Assembly: GCA_000727475.1 (NCBI GenBank) | Contig: KL647294.1 | Coordinates: forward strand, 3,166,266 to 3,230,265 | Length of the DNA: 64,000 nucleotides | Reading direction: 5' to 3' | Source: Sarcocystis neurona | Taxonomy: Eukaryota > Apicomplexa > Conoidasida > Eucoccidiorida > Sarcocystidae | Part shown: positions 9,870-22,146 of the stretch, in pieces | Layout of the letters: each line of letters begins with the position of its first letter | Numbering within the stretch: the stretch's first letter is position 1 | Made by a program: the position numbers and the translations under genes | The notes under the pieces: model-generated | Seen by the model: only the letters and a program-made list of their open reading frames with translations | The model's database searches: none | What the model was told of the DNA's origin: nothing

Positions 9870-12361
9870 TAGTTATAGCAGCTGGTGCGGTCACGCTCTG
9901 CAGACGCGCGTTACAGTAGACGGGGGGAGTCGTTCCTGAGCGAGGCATAAAGAGGACATGGGCTGCTTCGGGGAAGACGCAGCTGTCTCTGCCTTTGACT
10001 TCGCTACTGCGCCGCACCCCGTTTTTTCGCAGCTGTGCGAGTTGCCCGCCACGTCGGTTCTTCTGCTGCCGAACACCTTGCTGTTGCTGCTGCGTGCTTC
10101 ACTCCTTCTTACGTGCGAGATTTTACTACTACTCGTTTTGGGCACTGCTCTGCACGCGCTGCCGAGGCTGCAGCCCGCACCGGGTGTGCCGACAGCAAAT
10201 CTGCGCTTGCGGGGATGGGGAACACTCCTCGTGGGAGAAGAATAGTTGTTCTGCTTTGTCAGACGAGGCAGCCCAAAGGTGTCACTTTAGGTGTACGTCT
10301 GAAGTGAGTCGGAACACTCCACTTTCTCACGTAAACGTCCTCTGAAGCGTACGCGCGTCACAGAACCAAAAGTCGCTCAGTAAAACCGGCACAAGTGACG
10401 GGGACCGGATGTTCCTGAGTGCGTCTGGACGTGTGTGTGCGTATATACATGAGAACACAGCGAACGGCACACACGCACCTGCAGGCTCTCACCTTGCACT
10501 TGTATGTACGCAATCTGTGTCGTATCCACATGTGTGCGTGTCTCGTTTTCGTTTTGACATACACGGATACGGACGGCTGCGCTTGCGCGGGCCTTTCGTG
10601 ACTTCGCGCACAAAAGTGAGTGAAGTGTGGTGGCGCGGAATCCATTCGTCTGTTGCTTTCAGCATAAGAGGATGGAGACAGAAACAGCTTTTACGAAGTT
10701 ACAAGTGACAGTGCGCCGGCGGGGTAGTGAAAACGGTTGGAAAGCTAGAAACGGTGTCACGTTGATAGGCTGTCGCGGATACTTCTGCTGACAAGGAAAG
10801 AAGCTCCTTTGCGGTCTAGTGCAAAAATGCCTGTTGGAACAAAGACACGGGCCTGGTTGGTCGCCGTGGATGAGAAACACAAAATCGGCTGAAAAAAGTT
10901 GGCCTACCCGTGCTACAGAGAGTTGCAGGATCACGTGCGTGTAGCAGTTTCGAGTTAATGACTCGACCGGAGCACCTTTCGCGCAGCAGGGCATTTCAGT
11001 CGACACCAGCACTACCGCTACTGAAGGAATATTCGAAAAGAGCCTTCTCCATACGTCTATCGTATACAGACACATGAATGCTTGTACACGACAGGCACGT
11101 AGGGGTGTGTGACTGGGTATACGTTCATGGGAATCAAGTATGCACACGCGCGTCTCACGTTGCGTCTGCTTAGACTGGTGTGTGTACGCGTACATATGTT
11201 GATATAGAGATACACGCGGGATATGTGAACATATCTGTGAATATATACGGACATACATATGTAGGTGTGTGTGTGTGTGTCACGTTCTGTGTGGCGATCT
11301 TGTGGATCTGTACTCTAGTGATAAAGCACAATATTGGACCCGCGGCTCCCCAGCAAAGCGGCGACGCATCGCAGTTTATATCCTTGGGGTAACTCAAGCC
11401 TGCGCAACGTTATTGACAATATTTTCTCAAAATTCAATGGAAGACGGTTTCTCAGGGACATTCGAGTGGATTGCTTTCTAAATAAAACCCTGGTAGCATG
11501 CATCTGCTGCACACACCTGTATGCTGCAGTACGCTCGTGTAAAAGATTGTCTCATTGATCGTATTTCCCGAATAATTCATCCCTGCACAGGTGAACAAAC
11601 GGATGTTCACCGACTACGTTGTACAACTTCACATCTACATTTACACGACCATCCAGCAGGTGTCTATACAGTGACGCCGTTCCTTTTTTTTTCACACAGA
11701 GCCAAAATCAATAATCAAGATTCCGTTTACGCGTGATGCCTACGTACTGGCCACATGATCATAGGTATGCATATATGTGTATATATACATACATATATGC
11801 GTACATGAACACGGTTCAAACGTTTGTACGTTGATGGGTAGTAGAACTGGCGGTCACAGTTCACGCCGTCTTACCTCTCCATATCAATGAGCAGCAATGC
11901 CTTTTCCTAATTCCCTGCGTCGCTGCCCTAAGAGAGGCCTCGGTAGGACGAAAGATTGAATGGGATACCATGTACGTAGAACACATGTAGAAGTGCAAGA
12001 TGGCAGGCGAAGCTGACGCCAAACCGCTTCACCTTCTTAAACAAGGATAGCGTTCCTCAGGAGCTTTGTGCGTGTGGGTGCATCCCATAGCGTGTACAGG
12101 TGCAGACTCAAATCAGTCATGTATCCGCAGGAGAGTGGCAAATGTATTCGATGACTACTACATCTATATTTACCTGTAGAGCAATATACTTCCTTGGAGG
12201 CTCACTCACAGACATACACACGAATACGTTGTGATATAGGGAATGGGTGACTGATACGGGCACACGTATATATATAATAGTGTCCAGGCTGTAGGAGCTC
12301 ACAAATTCAGTCGAAGTGCACGTACTGCTACACGTTTATCTGTAGCTATCTACCTATCTAT

Positions 12362-12379
12362 CTATATATATATATATAT
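12362..12379. repeat. (TA)n microsatellite
   Basis: An uninterrupted TA dinucleotide run, preceded by a TATC-type run at about 12350-12361. Confidence 0.9.
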
Positions 12380-13554
12380 GTGCCTCAAGGCTAAATGAAA
12401 TGTAGTGTAGTTCTCCGCAAAAACGCCTACGCGGGAAATATTATTTCTGTATTGATCCTCTTATCAGTACGACTACTCCCACGACCGCAGTTTCTACTAC
12501 TCTTGCTGCTGTGACTCACCAGCATAAATATACGGAAGGGGTGCGTGAATATTGAGTTACGTGGATAAGAGGCATGTGTCTTCCTTGAATAGAATTATGT
12601 CTGTGCTAAGTAAGCTACAGCTGCGTGCGGTATCGAGACGTCACACTCTAAGTGCAGCATCTGGCTCTCAGGTATATTTACGAAAAGGTACACGTATGTA
12701 AAACCGCATCACTGCCGATGTGTGACGTCCTACAGGTTTGTTGGCGTCAATCAGGTGTGCGATTGCGTCTCAAGGCTAAAGAGCACTAGCAGGGCATTCT
12801 GTGCCGCACCGTTTTCATTATATGGTTACACACCGACTGCGACTGTCCTCTCTCTCTTCACAGATGAACATATAGATGAACGCGTACCTGGGCGCATGGG
12901 CCTTTCTGTGCACATCTAACCAGTAACTGCTCTTCACGATCTGTGCAATATGAGCCAGTGCATTCGTATATGTGCGCAACCGTAGTAAGTTACCAGTCGG
13001 TCGCCATGCAAGATAACCGTGTGTACCGGTGCGTGAACATCGGAAGATCCGCGTATCAACCTACAGCTACACGAGTGATCTGCCGTCACCAGGACTCTGT
13101 CAGCCGATAACAAAAATCAAATTTCCTCATTCTGCGAAAGCATATACATATATATATATGGATATGTATATGCACCTACATGCGTTACGCTACGCTACAC
13201 CCATACAAATACCTAGAGTGGTGTGTATGCCTATTGGTGTCTGAACAATCTGACAGGATCCATGTGTTGGGCCCCAACAGACAAATTCGCAGTACGCACA
13301 GTGTCTGTCCATAAATGTTTGTTCACTGGGCAATTATCAGGTAGCCATCGATTTCCTCTATGGAGGACGTTTTCCCGGTGGTTGGCTGTATCGAGGCGTC
13401 CCGTAGCGTTGTCTCGTCAGCTTTGAGTCGTATGACCTAGCCCAAGGACGGTGACGGACCGGGAAAAGCACGCAAACATGTACTGATGTACCAACGTGTA
13501 AGGACGTGTACATTCTTTCATACATCCACAGACGTATACAAAAACAACACGTAA

Positions 13555-13555
<1 letters not shown>

Positions 13556-13585
<30 letters not shown>
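13556..13585. repeat. (TA)15 microsatellite
   Basis: A perfect TA dinucleotide tract of about 30 bases, the longest pure TA run noticed in the window. It lies in intergenic DNA. Confidence 0.9.
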
Positions 13586-13586
<1 letters not shown>

Positions 13587-15538
13587 GTATCTGTATATCC
13601 TGTACATACACACACGGAGTTCGTGCCACGCAGACTCTGGTCTCCCTATTGCCCGAAACGAACTCGTAGGCCTTTACCGGTTTATTGGTCCCTTTCGGTA
13701 GCAGATTCTCCGTCACTGCTAGATCTCTCATTTCCCGAGGTCTGGATCTCTACTGAACTCTCTTGCCTGGAACTTCTTTGCTTTCCCCTACCCCGATTTC
13801 CTGCCCGCCTCCGGCCTTCACCTCCTGGATCTGTTGTTTGCCGCATCTCACGAAGACTTGCACAATGTTCGTACTCGAAACTCGGCTTCACTACGCCAAT
13901 GCCAACGCTACGCGGCTACACATCCACTGCCTTTCAGGTTTGTACCCTTTATCTTTCTCTTCACTTGGAGTGTTGACATAAATCGGCCTTTTTCCCGCCC
14001 ACTGCTGGTGTGTCTATTGGAAGGCCCTTCTTTCAGAGCTTCTCCACAACGCTTCAGCTTCGCCGTCAGCTGTTGCAGAATCAGCGACGGGCTAAGCCTT
14101 ACGTACACGCATCTATGTGATACCTCAGGTTAAGCGTTATAGCGCACATGTCAACCCGAGTAAAGCAAGAAATACGTTGCTGCATGCTCCCTCTGAGGAG
14201 CTGATGAATCACCACGCATTCTACTCGATTAATCCCTTCCCAGTACTCACACACACACACATTCATCATAAATAAGGCACCTGCGCCTAGGCTTGTGTAT
14301 CCGGGTTTAATGGGGGAACCCGTTTCTTTGTTACATATCCGTACCGTAGTTATATGCGTATGTATGTACAACAACCAGTATGGGTTTTACGTCCAGGAGC
14401 AGTCGCTGCTTTGATGATAAAGTGCTTCTTAGAGCGCGCGTCTTTTTCTTTGTTGGGATCTCCAAGTCTGAATATCAGGCGGGATCGAGCACGAGCGCCA
14501 CTACAAGAGCAGAGTGATGTGCGCACGGAGAGATACGTCCGTTCGCATCGACCGACACGTCCCGGTGGCCACGTCGTACACATACACACGGCGGGCGTAT
14601 CTCTATCCTCCAGTACGCGTGCCCCCTCTCTCTAACACCTTCCTCTGCAATACGTCTACATGTACAAGACTTTGAAAATGGTACATGAGAGGGCAAACAT
14701 ATGTACAGATGTTTAGGGAGAAGGATATGGAGCTGAATACTCTGCGTAAAATTCTACTTGTACGTTCCTAAGTTAACAGTGAGAAATATCCAAGTTTCGT
14801 TTTTAAATTCGGGTTTTACAGCTAAGAAAGTCACGACGCGAAATTGTTCTCTCTCTGAATCGACACTGACTAGCCACAGAAAGGAAGCAGTTTCACGTGC
14901 ACCGATGTAAACACACCCTGGCCCTTACGTACAAAACTGCACGAAGTAAAAGATGTTAGCTTACAGACACGTACACTTGTTAAAGGAGGTCGCTCATTCG
15001 CACAGCAAAGTCTTTTACACCTCCGTTAGCAAAAACGAAGCATTTCTTCTCTTCTTTGAAAAACAGCTGGTTTCGCCAGCCGCACTACCGCTCCTGCAAC
15101 TCACTACCTTCATGCAAACAACCACACAGCATGCATACCTTCGTTTACCCACTTTCTCTGAAGGAGTGATTCATAGTTATGGCGAAGGTGCCCTCTGTCT
15201 AATGTGCTCCTAAAAATTGGGTGCCGCCTCTTCCTGGTAAGATAGACAGGGCCTACCTCGCCCGTCCACCTGAGGCCCTGCGGCCACGGCCGACCCAGAA
15301 AAGCGGTATTGTGCGTGCTGCCTTTGACTGATGGCCTGCTGCGAATCCTGCTGTCACATGCATGAGTACGCGCGTCATCGCACAACATGTATGTACGAAA
15401 TATTGAATCACATGAAGTTTTGTGGACAACACATACGTAGATAACCGATGCAGACGCGTCTTCACACCCACACACACACGCACACGCGCACCCAGACGGA
15501 GAGCACACGTAAAATCGTTTATGTTGTGTGTGCGAACT

Positions 15539-18500
15539 CTAGGTGAACTGGAAGTCGAAGAGAACCTTTTCAAATCCCCCTGGATGTAACGAAATAGCGC
15601 CAACGCCGTCTACGCAGTCAAGCTCTCTGCCTGTGTTGAAACTCAGAAGAAACGGGTAGCTGACCGCCGCGTCCACCTCTCCCGTGGCAATACTTGCTAT
15701 TCTGCTTTGCAAGGTGCTTTGGATTCTGTTGCAGCCTATGCTACGGAGACTGCTGCTTCTGCTGATGCTCCTGTACTCCCACAGAAGCCGCTTGATGCGC
15801 CGCTGGTACTCGTCTTCTGCTGCTCGAGGTGGGCCAAGATAGGCAGCTTCACTTTGCTCTCTCTCACTGAGAGCTGCTTGAATGTCCTCCTCCTTGTCGA
15901 AGAGGAGCCGTTCGGCAACATCAGCGTGAGCGGCTCTTCCCGCAAGAGGGGCAGACCTATCGGCAAAAACAGCCCCCTCTGTCGTGGCATTTCTATCCAC
16001 AGCGACCCATCGAGCAGTAGCGACACCTCTGCCCGGAACGGAAAGAAGCCTTTTGTTTGCTGTCGCCGCCGCCGCACTACCGGCCACAGCAGGGCGTTTT
16101 TCCGCGGCAGTGGAAGCAGCACTTCTGTCGGTCGCATCTCGAGGACCAGCAACCGGGCTTGGAGACAGCCACCGTTGTTGCCTTGCGTCCCTGTGTAACG
16201 AGAGTACCGCAGGATTTTCCGAGCGGTTCCACGGGCTAGGCACTCGCACTCGCCTCCTGACATGTGCTGCAGAAAGCGGTGTCTGCCGCTGTCTCTCCCT
16301 GTTCCACTGCATGCAATCACCCACTTCAGAAGCTTCGTCTTCTTCTGTTGCAGCCGAAGCCCCCGGGTGCCTTCTTCTCCCAGAGCCATGAACAGCGTCA
16401 CATGCTGCGTAAACCCTGCCGCGCTCTGTCGAGCTGCTGCAGGTCCTCGGGCTGCCCGCTACTCCTGACAAGGCTTCGCTGAGTTCACCCCACACCTGCA
16501 GCGCGTCAGCGGTGCAGTCCGGAGAAGGCGAACGAGCTGCAGCGACAGAGTTCGCCGAAACACCAGCATCAGCAACACAACTATTGTAAGCAGCCTCGCA
16601 CCAGCCTGCTCCGTTACTAGTCAGCTCTGTGTCTAACCGGCAGTAAAGCTCTTCTTTGCCCATGCCATTGCTAATGCTCCTAGTAAGCTGCAAGCCGCCT
16701 CCTCCAAAGCCACCTCCAAGTACCCTTCTGCTCTTCTGCAGACAGCGATTGTAACACCTTTGCCCTGGTCTCTCCCCTACGCTTGCTGAACACGCTGCTG
16801 CGTACGCCGCGGTCCCTAATGCCTGTGAAGTGGGACGCTCCCCCTTTGATCGGGAGCGCAGAATCCCTCCGTAGGCAGCACCGCCAGACCGGCCCGTGTC
16901 GCTGTCTCTTCCCGTCTCTCCCGCTGCTCCGACTCTGGCAGCGACCGTACGTCCTGCGCGCAGGTCACCCATACAACCAACATAGCAAGTACACTTCCTT
17001 CTGCTGACACTGCTGCCCCTGTTGTTGTCCGTTTTGCAGGTGGCAAGGGTGCTGCTAGTAAAACCCCCGCTGCTTCTGCTGTTGTTGTCACTCAAATGGC
17101 GCAGCCCCGCGGCTCTGCATCGGTCGGCATCCCGGAGCGAAGTCTCTGGCTGTGTTTCTCTGTCACTGCCCACAAGCGAAGGTCTCAGTGAAGAACTGCG
17201 TTCAAACACGGCACACTCATCGTCGTCAGCAGCTGTTTCTCTGCTGGTGTTACGAAGAAGCCTGTCAGCTGCAGCAGGAGCCGCTGCGGTTCTGCTGAAC
17301 CCGTGATTGGCCGTCCTACACGACCGCTGCCGAACTGCAGCGACAGCGGGGAAGCCAGAATGAGAAGTCCCTCGCTTTGCAGGACCGGCAAAAGTAGTGG
17401 GTGGCGACAGCGACGGTGAAGGGCGAGGTGTAGGACGACGACGAGCGCAAGGGGTGAGTGACCGTGAACGGCTACCCCTGCCAGCAGCGTCAGGGGGGAA
17501 GGGATGCCGGGACTGAACCGCAACATGTGCCGAACCCGCAACAGGCGATGGGGAAGCTGCACCAGGAGCCTCGTCACGAACGTGTCTTGCGCGGAAATGA
17601 GCGGATCTTGAGGCAGCGGAATCACGTGGGTGAACGTTGTCGTAAGACGGAGACGAGGGAATAGACTGCTTCGCTACGTAGGCTCCGTCACCAGCAGCAG
17701 TCGCCACGGGGACTGATCCGCTGTTTTTCTGCTCAGATCGGTCGTCCCCTGCAGCATACGCTGCATGTGGAGAGCGTGAAGGGTAGGGGGAGAAAGCTGC
17801 TGAACGGTCTGCATGCGTCCCTTGTGCTACCACTTGCTCTTCACTCTTGTGCACGAGCCCGTTCTGAACGGCTGCGCGCAGCAGTGGATGCGTAAGGCGC
17901 TGCTGTTGCTGCCTGTGCGCTCCATGCGGTCTTACTGCAGCACAGGACTCTGAAAGGGTGCACACATTCTCGTCGTAGTGCCTCGCCACTGAGCCAGCAC
18001 CAGGAGAATGGAGACGCGTTGGTGGCGCATCAGCACGCGAGGGAGAGAGATCCGGAGAAATATACGCAGCAGCAGCAGAACAGGAGGGACGGAAAAAGAA
18101 AGGGAGACGACCGCAACGGGACCACACCCGCGGTGAAGAACAAGAACAACAACGAGATGAGGGGGGAGAACGAAATGGCGAAGAGGCTTCGACACTTGTC
18201 CGATTGTTGAGCTCTGTTGCCCGCTCATCTGCATTATCTTCAAGTGCCACTACTGCGTCCTCCCTGCCGGCGGCAGCAGCAGCGGTTGCTGCCGTCCTCG
18301 CCTGGTTTTCACTGTTGGACAGAGCCGGATCACCTAGCTGTTGCCTGCATCGCTGCAGTTGCCGCCGGTGCCCTGCGTCCTCCTGCTTGTTATCAGCGGG
18401 AGGAGGCGTACACACGGCATTGCTGCGTTCTCCGCCGGGTGCAGCGCTGCTGCAGCGTCTCTTCTTCCACAACTTTTCACCAGTAGCTACTGCAACAGCA

Positions 18501-20837
18501 GTAGGTTGGGCCTGCTGCTGTAGGCGCTTATCAATTTTGTGTGAGTGCGTGGTCGTATCCTGCTGCTGCAGCGAGTCTCTGCCGTCGTGTGGCGACCATC
18601 GCGTGCAAAAGGAAACTGCTTCGACATCCTGCTCTGCAGCACGGCCTTCCTCTCTCGGCGAAGCTTCCGTACTATTTGTATTGCTTTTTCGCAGCACAAA
18701 TCCGGCCTTTTCCTCCGCGGCTTCTGTTGTGTCTTCACCATGCCGCTGCTGGGTCCCGGTTCTATCCCCGCGTAGAGCAGTATCAAATCTTTTCTGTCGT
18801 ATAAACGCATCTGCGTGGTGTACCTCCGTCCTTGGCGAAAGTGTGGGCCGCTGCTGCAAATTTTCTTGCTGACGCCCCTCAGGCTGTCTCGTTGGGGTCC
18901 GCTGCCCGATCCGCTGCGTGAGCCGCCGCGAACGCCTGCGTGCTTCCTGCACTGAATCGACATCTTGTCGTTCCCACGCCAGCAGGTGCTGTCGCTCCCT
19001 GGACCCCTCCTGCTGCTGCTGTTCGAGACACTGCTGCCACTGCGTCGGCATCGTCTCCTGCTGCTGTTCTGGTACGTGGTGTCGGGACGGGCTTCGGAAC
19101 GTCTTCCGCTGCTCCTCACCCTCCTGCTGTTGTTCGTGTTGTAATGCGCCCCGCCGCTGCTGCTCCTGAGAGCGGTGTTGCGGTCTCGCTGACAGCTGCT
19201 GTTGCAGCCGCTCTTTCACGTGCTGCTGTTCTTGGTCCACTTCTGTGTGCAGCAGCAGTCTCTTGTGGACGGCTTTCCTATCCCTGCAGCATTCTGGGTC
19301 TTTGCTGCGACAGTTATCGGAGTTGCTGTTCATCGAGCTGCAACAGGAACATCGAAACCTCTCCCACCGTTCTGCTGGCTCGCCGCTAAGCCTCCGCATC
19401 TCTTCAGCAGAAGGTATGGCAGAAGCAGCAGAGCCGTCGCGTGGCCCCTCTCCGTCAGCTCCCCCCGCGTCCCCTTTCTGCAGCCAGCAGATGGCCGCCG
19501 TTGGCACTGGGGGGGCCAGGTCGGCAGCAGCACCTCCCGCAGTGAACGAAGAAGAAAATGCATTGAGAGACGCAGTCTGCATGCCCTGCTCTGTGCAGCA
19601 TCCCAGGAGAGTAGTTGCTTGATATCGAGAAGCATACACCGGAGACCTATACGGGCTGCCTTTCTGCGAACGGACGAAAAATCCCGGCCCTTCGTTTTGC
19701 TGCCACATTTCGGCGTTGCCAGCTGTGCTGCTCGATGCTGCAGCAGCGATGACGTGTGCAGCAGACTCGCCATTTAGATCTGGGACAGACGTTGAGGCAG
19801 CTGATGCGTTGGGCATTCTATGCTTCCCCACACCCGCCGGCAAATAAACGCCTGCTTTCTCCTGCCGCTGCAACCTCCCCCTACCTCGGCCTGGCGTGTC
19901 AACCCGTCCGGCCGCTGGACCTTGTTCATCACCTCCTGCAGCTTCAGCTGCGCCATCGCTTCCCGCCGGTGCTACTGCTGCAAAGGGAGCCACTACTGCT
20001 GTTGCTCCGCGCCAGGCGGGATCTGCGACCAGTGCTGCGACGACACTGGCGTCTGCTGGCGTTGCATCGGCAAAGCTCGACCTGATCGGAACAGCCGCTT
20101 CCTCGCTGAGACCTGACGGTGCGACTGCCGGCGTTGCGCGCTCACCTGCTGTTGTTGTAGCACCCGGCTGTGCGACAGCAGCCAAGCCGTAGTAGGGGTA
20201 GAGCAGGGGTGTGTTGCTGCTGCTGCGGCTGGCTGTCGCGTAGAGCAGGTGGTCGCGCAAAACGCTGGTATTGCTGTCGCCTGGATCAGATACAGGAAGC
20301 GACGACAGTCCCCCAAACCAAGCACATGGTGCCTCAGAATTCAACTGCAAGAATGCGGGACAGGATGGAAGTCCTTCAGCGGGGGCACCGGAGGCAGGGG
20401 TCTGCTCGTGGGCGGCTAACCCGCGGCGCTCGGCACCTGCAGCAGTAGCAGCGGGGAAGGCCCCTACACTAGCAGCAGTCCAATAGGGAGTAGCGGCCGC
20501 AACAGCTAAGGAAGTTGCTGCAGCGTTAGCAGCAGTTGAGGCAGCCGCAGCAGCAGCAGCCCCGCTGCTGTCCAGAAGAGCGGGAAAATAGCCCTGGTCG
20601 TTGCCGCCCCCCGTAGCAGAGGGCGACGGCGCGTTCGAAAACGAATCGCACGAGGAGGCAGAAGCAGTAGAAGGCCAGACACACATGTAAGGAGTTACTG
20701 CTGCTGCCGTTCCGCTGTAAGTACTGTTACTGTGGGCGGCCGCCCAGCCACAAACATATTCAGCTACTTCAAGAAGACGAGCAACAGCAGCCTCCGCAGA
20801 CTCGCCATCGCCAGCTTCGAATCCCCCCACCCACATG
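15539..20837 (-). CDS. Large low-complexity protein of unknown function (possibly the 3' exon of a longer gene)
   Basis: The open frame runs on the minus strand to a TAG at 15539-15541. I do not recognise any domain. If translated from the ATG at 20836 it has 1765 aa; an ATG at 20878 would add 14 residues and give a hydrophobic start. I prefer an exon boundary. Just before the ATG at 20836 the minus strand reads CGCTTTTGTTGCAG, a strong pyrimidine-rich acceptor, which makes the exon begin at 20837 in phase 2. The N-terminal part has Ala runs. A strongly Gln/Arg-rich stretch covers about residues 535-700, and Ser/Arg-rich sequence follows. The last 110 residues are less repetitive: a charged helix-like segment (EDEYQRRIKRLLWEYRSIS), then a hydrophobic tail ending FEKVLFDFQFT. 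That tail is the best region for homology searching. The reverse strand contains many shadow frames because the CAG-type runs lack stops in several frames. Confidence 0.7.
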
Positions 20838-22146
20838 CTGCAACAAAAGCGGCAGCCCCACAGCAACAGAAGCACCATGTAAGACAGAACCGGGAACAGC
20901 TGGAACAACGACAGCTACCACACGCTGCGGCGTCAGCGCCACCAGCAGCCGCAGCAGCCACAGCGTCAGGGAGAGCCACGAGAGCCGCAACGGCACGAGC
21001 AGCAGAGACTGTCGCACCAGCAGCACAGGGCTTCAAGCAGCCGCAGCCACGGTGGATAAATGTAAGCGAACGCAGACGCTCCCATGTGAAGATACCGACC
21101 CAGGTACCGGAGCGAAACCAGGAAGGGCACCAGAGGAGAACAAGAAAAATGAGGGAGAATGAAGCACCGATGGTCCGCAACACGAGTACTTCGGAGACGC
21201 GAAGAACCGAAGCGGTAAAAACGCGCCTGCCAAATATGGTTGTAGCCGCATCCATATGCGTGTATGTGCGGAGAGGTAGACATTCGTATACACCGACAGA
21301 CAGCGCAGAAGCAAGGAGCCCAGCATGGCCGGTCACGCACCACATGCCCTTGTTTGCCCTTCAACGTACTATAACAGGCAGAAAACCACACACACGGAGG
21401 AAGGGAACAAACACAGTAATTAATTCTCCAGGGGCGCCCAAAGAGGCAGAAGCATCACCTCTGCTGCATGGGGTTCGGACATTTTCACAGCCTTTGACCG
21501 CTTCCACTGGACACCCCTCACAAATCAAACGCGAAGCGCCGCATGCAAGGCGCCTTTATCCACTGCTGCAGTACACGGGTTTTCTGCGCATGCCACAACA
21601 GCTCCTGTACTTCAGAAGCAGCGTCCCTCCTGCAGTCCTCCGCCGGCAAGAGGAAGGTGGAGAAGGAGCACCGTCTCACAAAGACGCAAAGATCGACAAT
21701 TTCGGCGTCCTGTTTGATCCTCAACGAAAAACTACAAACGAACATGGAGGCTTAAAAACCCAGCTTCTTCTGTGAAAGCAGTCGTTGCCTTGAATATTCT
21801 ACGCTCTTCCGTGCAAGAAGACGTTTGCAAGGACCCCCAACGTGTCCGGCGCAGACGGCCGACACGCGCCTGCCACACAAGTGTTTCTGAGACAGAAAGC
21901 CCGTTCCCCTGTACGAGCAGCACCTTTGCTGCAGAAATCTACGACGTAGCCTTCACCCGCAGATGCGCACAGCTACACGACAGCCTCCGGACGGATCTCT
22001 CTGTGTAGGCACACGGGCGTGTGTTAATACGCAGACGAGAAGAATGAGGCAGGTAGATGTATCCGTGCGCACCTGGACGCTTATTCTTCCCTCCACACAG
22101 GCACATATATATGTGCAGCTAGCGCATCAATGCAGGCTGCCCCTCC

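Larger units (their letters stand above)
9870..15538. other. Intergenic region between the VPS9 gene and the minus-strand gene
   Basis: No convincing gene. The first 400 bases are leucine-codon and GCT-rich and probably include the 3' UTR of the VPS9 gene. The rest is A/T- and ACGTA-rich with TA and TG microsatellites. The longest ATG-type frame here (minus strand, 11258-10659, 199 codons) is no longer than chance predicts in 64 kb and has no recognisable domain. Confidence 0.6.

Noticed and set aside
9958..10245. A 95-codon frame starting MGCFGED with leucine-rich hydrophobic segments
   Set aside because: The MGC start suggests lipid modification, but the Leu runs come from CTG/CTT triplets just after the VPS9 stop, so a 3' UTR shadow is more likely.
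10659..11258. A 199-codon minus-strand frame
   Set aside because: Length is within chance expectation. The N-terminal part is a translation of TACATA/CACA repeats and no domain is visible.
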